Positions 41,964 through 45,784 of a stretch of DNA of 64,000 bases are shown here, piece by piece. Under the pieces are notes generated by a model, which saw only the letters and a program-made list of their open reading frames with translations, was not told the origin of the DNA and did no database searches. The translations under genes were made by a program, and so were the position numbers. Source of the stretch: Heliocidaris tuberculata (taxonomy: Eukaryota > Echinodermata > Echinoidea > Camarodonta > Echinometridae); NCBI GenBank assembly GCA_025618425.1, contig CM046849.1:31600126-31664125 (forward strand). The letters are read 5' to 3'. Within the stretch, counting starts at the first letter, position 1; every line of letters begins with the position of its first letter.

Positions 41964-44377
41964 CAATTTGCGTTGTATACTTCATTCATTTCATATTTTA
42001 TTTAGGTTGTATATTATCCCTTAGTTAAGCGCCAAATCAATTTTTGATTCGATAAATGTATTTTGCGTCTTAGTTCTAATTTGTTTGTTGTTTCATTTGG
42101 TCTGTAGATTCTTTGTAATTTATGCGCCAAACCAATGTTATATTCGACATAAAAGGCGTGATTCGGGGGGGGGGGGGGTGCGATCAATAATCGCCAGGAC
42201 ATGAACTCCATGCTCTTAAGCACACCTTATAGGAAAGCTGCAACTGCAAAAGTTTGGAGATACCTTGCAGGAAGAAAGGAAAATGTCAAACAAAAGATTT
42301 GTTTGTTGTAGCGTGGCTTTAAATACTTCCTGGTTTTAATACTGCATCATTAGAAAGCAAAGAGAAAAAAAAAAATTAGCTTTCAAAGAGAGAGCAAAGA
42401 CCAGAAGGCATTGTGTCAAATTTTTACCTTCAAGGTGGGTGAAAGAAAAGAGAATCAATAATAGCCATTTAAAACGCTGCGGGTATAATTATGTGAAATT
42501 TCCATGAAATTGTAGTTCCTTGTTCTAATTGTAAGAAATATACACAGTTATATTTTAATGTATTTTTTTTCAATTAGATATCACGTAAAGTTCATGTAAA
42601 TACCAATTTAATTATATTTGAACAACTGAAAGTGAATTTTTTTCCTTATAGTTAGAACATGGACCTACAATTTCCTGGTTGAATGAAAGTACATGTAGAA
42701 CTTTCATGGAAAAATGGCTTGGATTGCATAATAATTATGCAAATTTTCCATGAATTTATGCTAATTATGCATATGCAAATTACCCAAAGTTGCTTTTTCG
42801 GCAACAAAGCTGAAACTGTTTGAAGACCACAATCACGGATCTATTGTTTGTAATTTATGCACCAAACCAATTTTATATTCAACATAAACGTTTTTTGTTG
42901 AATACTTGATTCATTTGTTGTTTTATTTGGGTTGTAGATTCTCCATAAATTACGCGCCAAATCAATTTCCATTCTATAAAAAAACAATTTGCGTTGTACA
43001 CTTCATTCATTTCATATTTTATTTGGGTTGTATATTATCCCTAAGATAAGTGCCAAATCAATTTTTGATTCTTTAAAAACATTCTCCGTTGTATGACTTC
43101 ATTCATTTGTTGTTCTATTTGGGTTGCAGATTATCCATAAGTTACGCACCAAATCAATTTCCAATTCGATAAAAACATTTTGCGTTGTATCCTTCATTCA
43201 TTTGTTGTTTCATTAGGGTTGAATATTATCCGTAAGTTCCACCCCAAATCAATTTTTGAATGTTTGTCAGCCCCGGCGCTGCACATAGCAGACGACAAAG
43301 CGATAATGCGATCGCGATAATTCCATTATCGCATCTTGGCGTTCGCCGAACGTGGATGCATTAAAAAAACGCACACGCACAGAAAACTGCTCGCGCGGAA
43401 CTCAACTCCAGTTGAGTTCCGCGCGTCGATCGTTTACGCTGTCCTTTATTTTCTTCAAACTCCTTAACCGCTAACCTGTAGAATGCCGGGTAAAGTTATT
43501 TGGGGTTAATTCCATACATTCTAACTGTATACAAATTATTTTTTTTGGCCTCAGAGACCCTTTAATGACAAGTTGTTCTGAAAAGAAAACAGAAACATCA
43601 GAGAAGCAAATTGGTTAAAGTTTGAACGAAAGTGGACAAGCAATAAGAAAGTTAGAATTTTTTACATGTACATGTATATACATGTATATACATGTTATGC
43701 GCTTAATAAGTATTCTCTGTTATTATTATTATTATTATTATTATATACATGTATATATACACGTATATCTATAGGAATTTCAAAGTGGCTGGATCGGTGA
43801 TGTCACTGTGATGTAGCGGCGGACAACTCTCCCATTTGCTTCAACACACAAAATGACGAAAAAGGAATTTTTTCGACATGTATTACTCAGTAGGATCTTA
43901 TTCTTTTGGAGGACCTATAACAATATCATATGTACAACATATTTTGAGTACTGCCCTGAGGGAAAAGGCATTTAGGGAAAAAACAGAAAATTAATGGTAT
44001 TTTTGTGTACAACCAACGGGAGAGTTAACTGTGAATACGTCACAATTTACTCCACAAATTGCCAATTTAAGATTCGTATAGATTTAGTGATCTCATTTTT
44101 AAAACATTCTTAACTTTTTTATTCTTTATACAATTTTTCTCAAAATTTCACATCATCCTGTTTCTCTTATTTTTCTGATTTCTCACAAATCAATTTATTA
44201 CAAAGGTTGGATGGCCCTTTCATGATTAAAAGAAAGTAAGGAAAATTTAAATAAAATCGATGATGATGATGATAATGATGACGGTGATGATGGAGATGGT
44301 TTTAATGATGATAATGATGATAATGATGACAGTGACAATGATGATAATGACGATAATAATAATGACAATAATAATGG

Positions 44378-44424
<47 letters not shown>

Positions 44425-44562
44425 ATGGTGGTAATGATGGTGGTGATAATGATGACAGTGACAATGATGATAATAGCGATGATAATGACGATAATAATAA
44501 TAATGACAATAATGATGGGGATGATGATGATGTTGATGATGATAATAATGATGACAATGATA

Positions 44563-44594
<32 letters not shown>

Positions 44595-45733
44595 AATGAC
44601 AATAATGGGGATGACGATGATGATAATGACAATGGTGATGGTAATGACGGTGGTGATGATGATAATGATGATAACATTGATGACGATAATAATGGGGATG
44701 AAGATGATGATGATGATGGTGATAATAAAATGATGTTTATAATGATGAAGATGATGATGGTAATGGTGCTGATGATGATGGTAATGGTAATGATGACAAT
44801 GACAATGGTGATGGGGGTGATGATAATGAAGATGATGATCCAAAGAGAAATAAAAGAAGTTTCCACCTCCCTATGAACTGTCACTCCAAAGAATAATAAC
44901 ATCAGAATATGGATCAAAATGTACAGGGTTTGAATCTTTCTTATGCAGCCAATATCCTTTGGCAAAACATGAATCTACATTTGCCGCACTTGACCCTGGT
45001 GAGGTAACCTAGTCACCTGGAGGAAGAAATATGTTGAATGCTCAAGAACATTGACCCTGTTTCATAAAACTTGTTATCAATAATAACTGCCCAAATTCTA
45101 TAACAAATCTGCTCCCGGCCAATCAAATGCAATGATTTCAGTAGCTTATATCAATTATCGTAACTTGTTATTGATTAACAGTTTTATGAAAACAGGACCA
45201 TTATCAGTGAACCGAAGCATAAGCAGGGGGTAATAATGTATGATTCATGCACCTATGGGGGTAACTAGATAGTGCAACAGAAATACATTACTGAGAAACA
45301 ATTGTGAATAGGTACAACCAGGGTGAATAGGAACAAAACTATTCAGAGTTATTAATACATAGTACTTTTCTTTTAATGATTCTTTGATTTATCATGAATA
45401 AGAGAAATATAGGGTCTGCATCATTTCTGGAGATAAAAATTAAGTCCAAATACTTATCCAAGATTTGTTCCTTATCACTTGGGTGTTCCTATGCACCAAG
45501 TTTTAATAAAATTTTCCTACCTTTCCTGAGGTTATCTGGGCATGCCTGAGCAATACATTCTAGGGCTGTGGGATGGTTGCGTAGAGCGTTGTAAGCATCT
45601 TTGATTTCAGAATCAGATTGGGCCTACAGGTCACAGGGAAAGAATAGACATCATTTATTCATGAATTAATCAATAAAATACATTGAATTCATGTGACTAT
45701 ATCATCTGCACCAGTATGAAAATTAAAGACAAC

Positions 45734-45784
<51 letters not shown>

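Noticed and set aside
44198..44965. 255-codon Ser/Leu-rich open frame on the minus strand, with His/Ile- and Met-rich frames overlapping
   Set aside because: They are all translations of the GAT/ATC trinucleotide array in different frames; there is no complex sequence.
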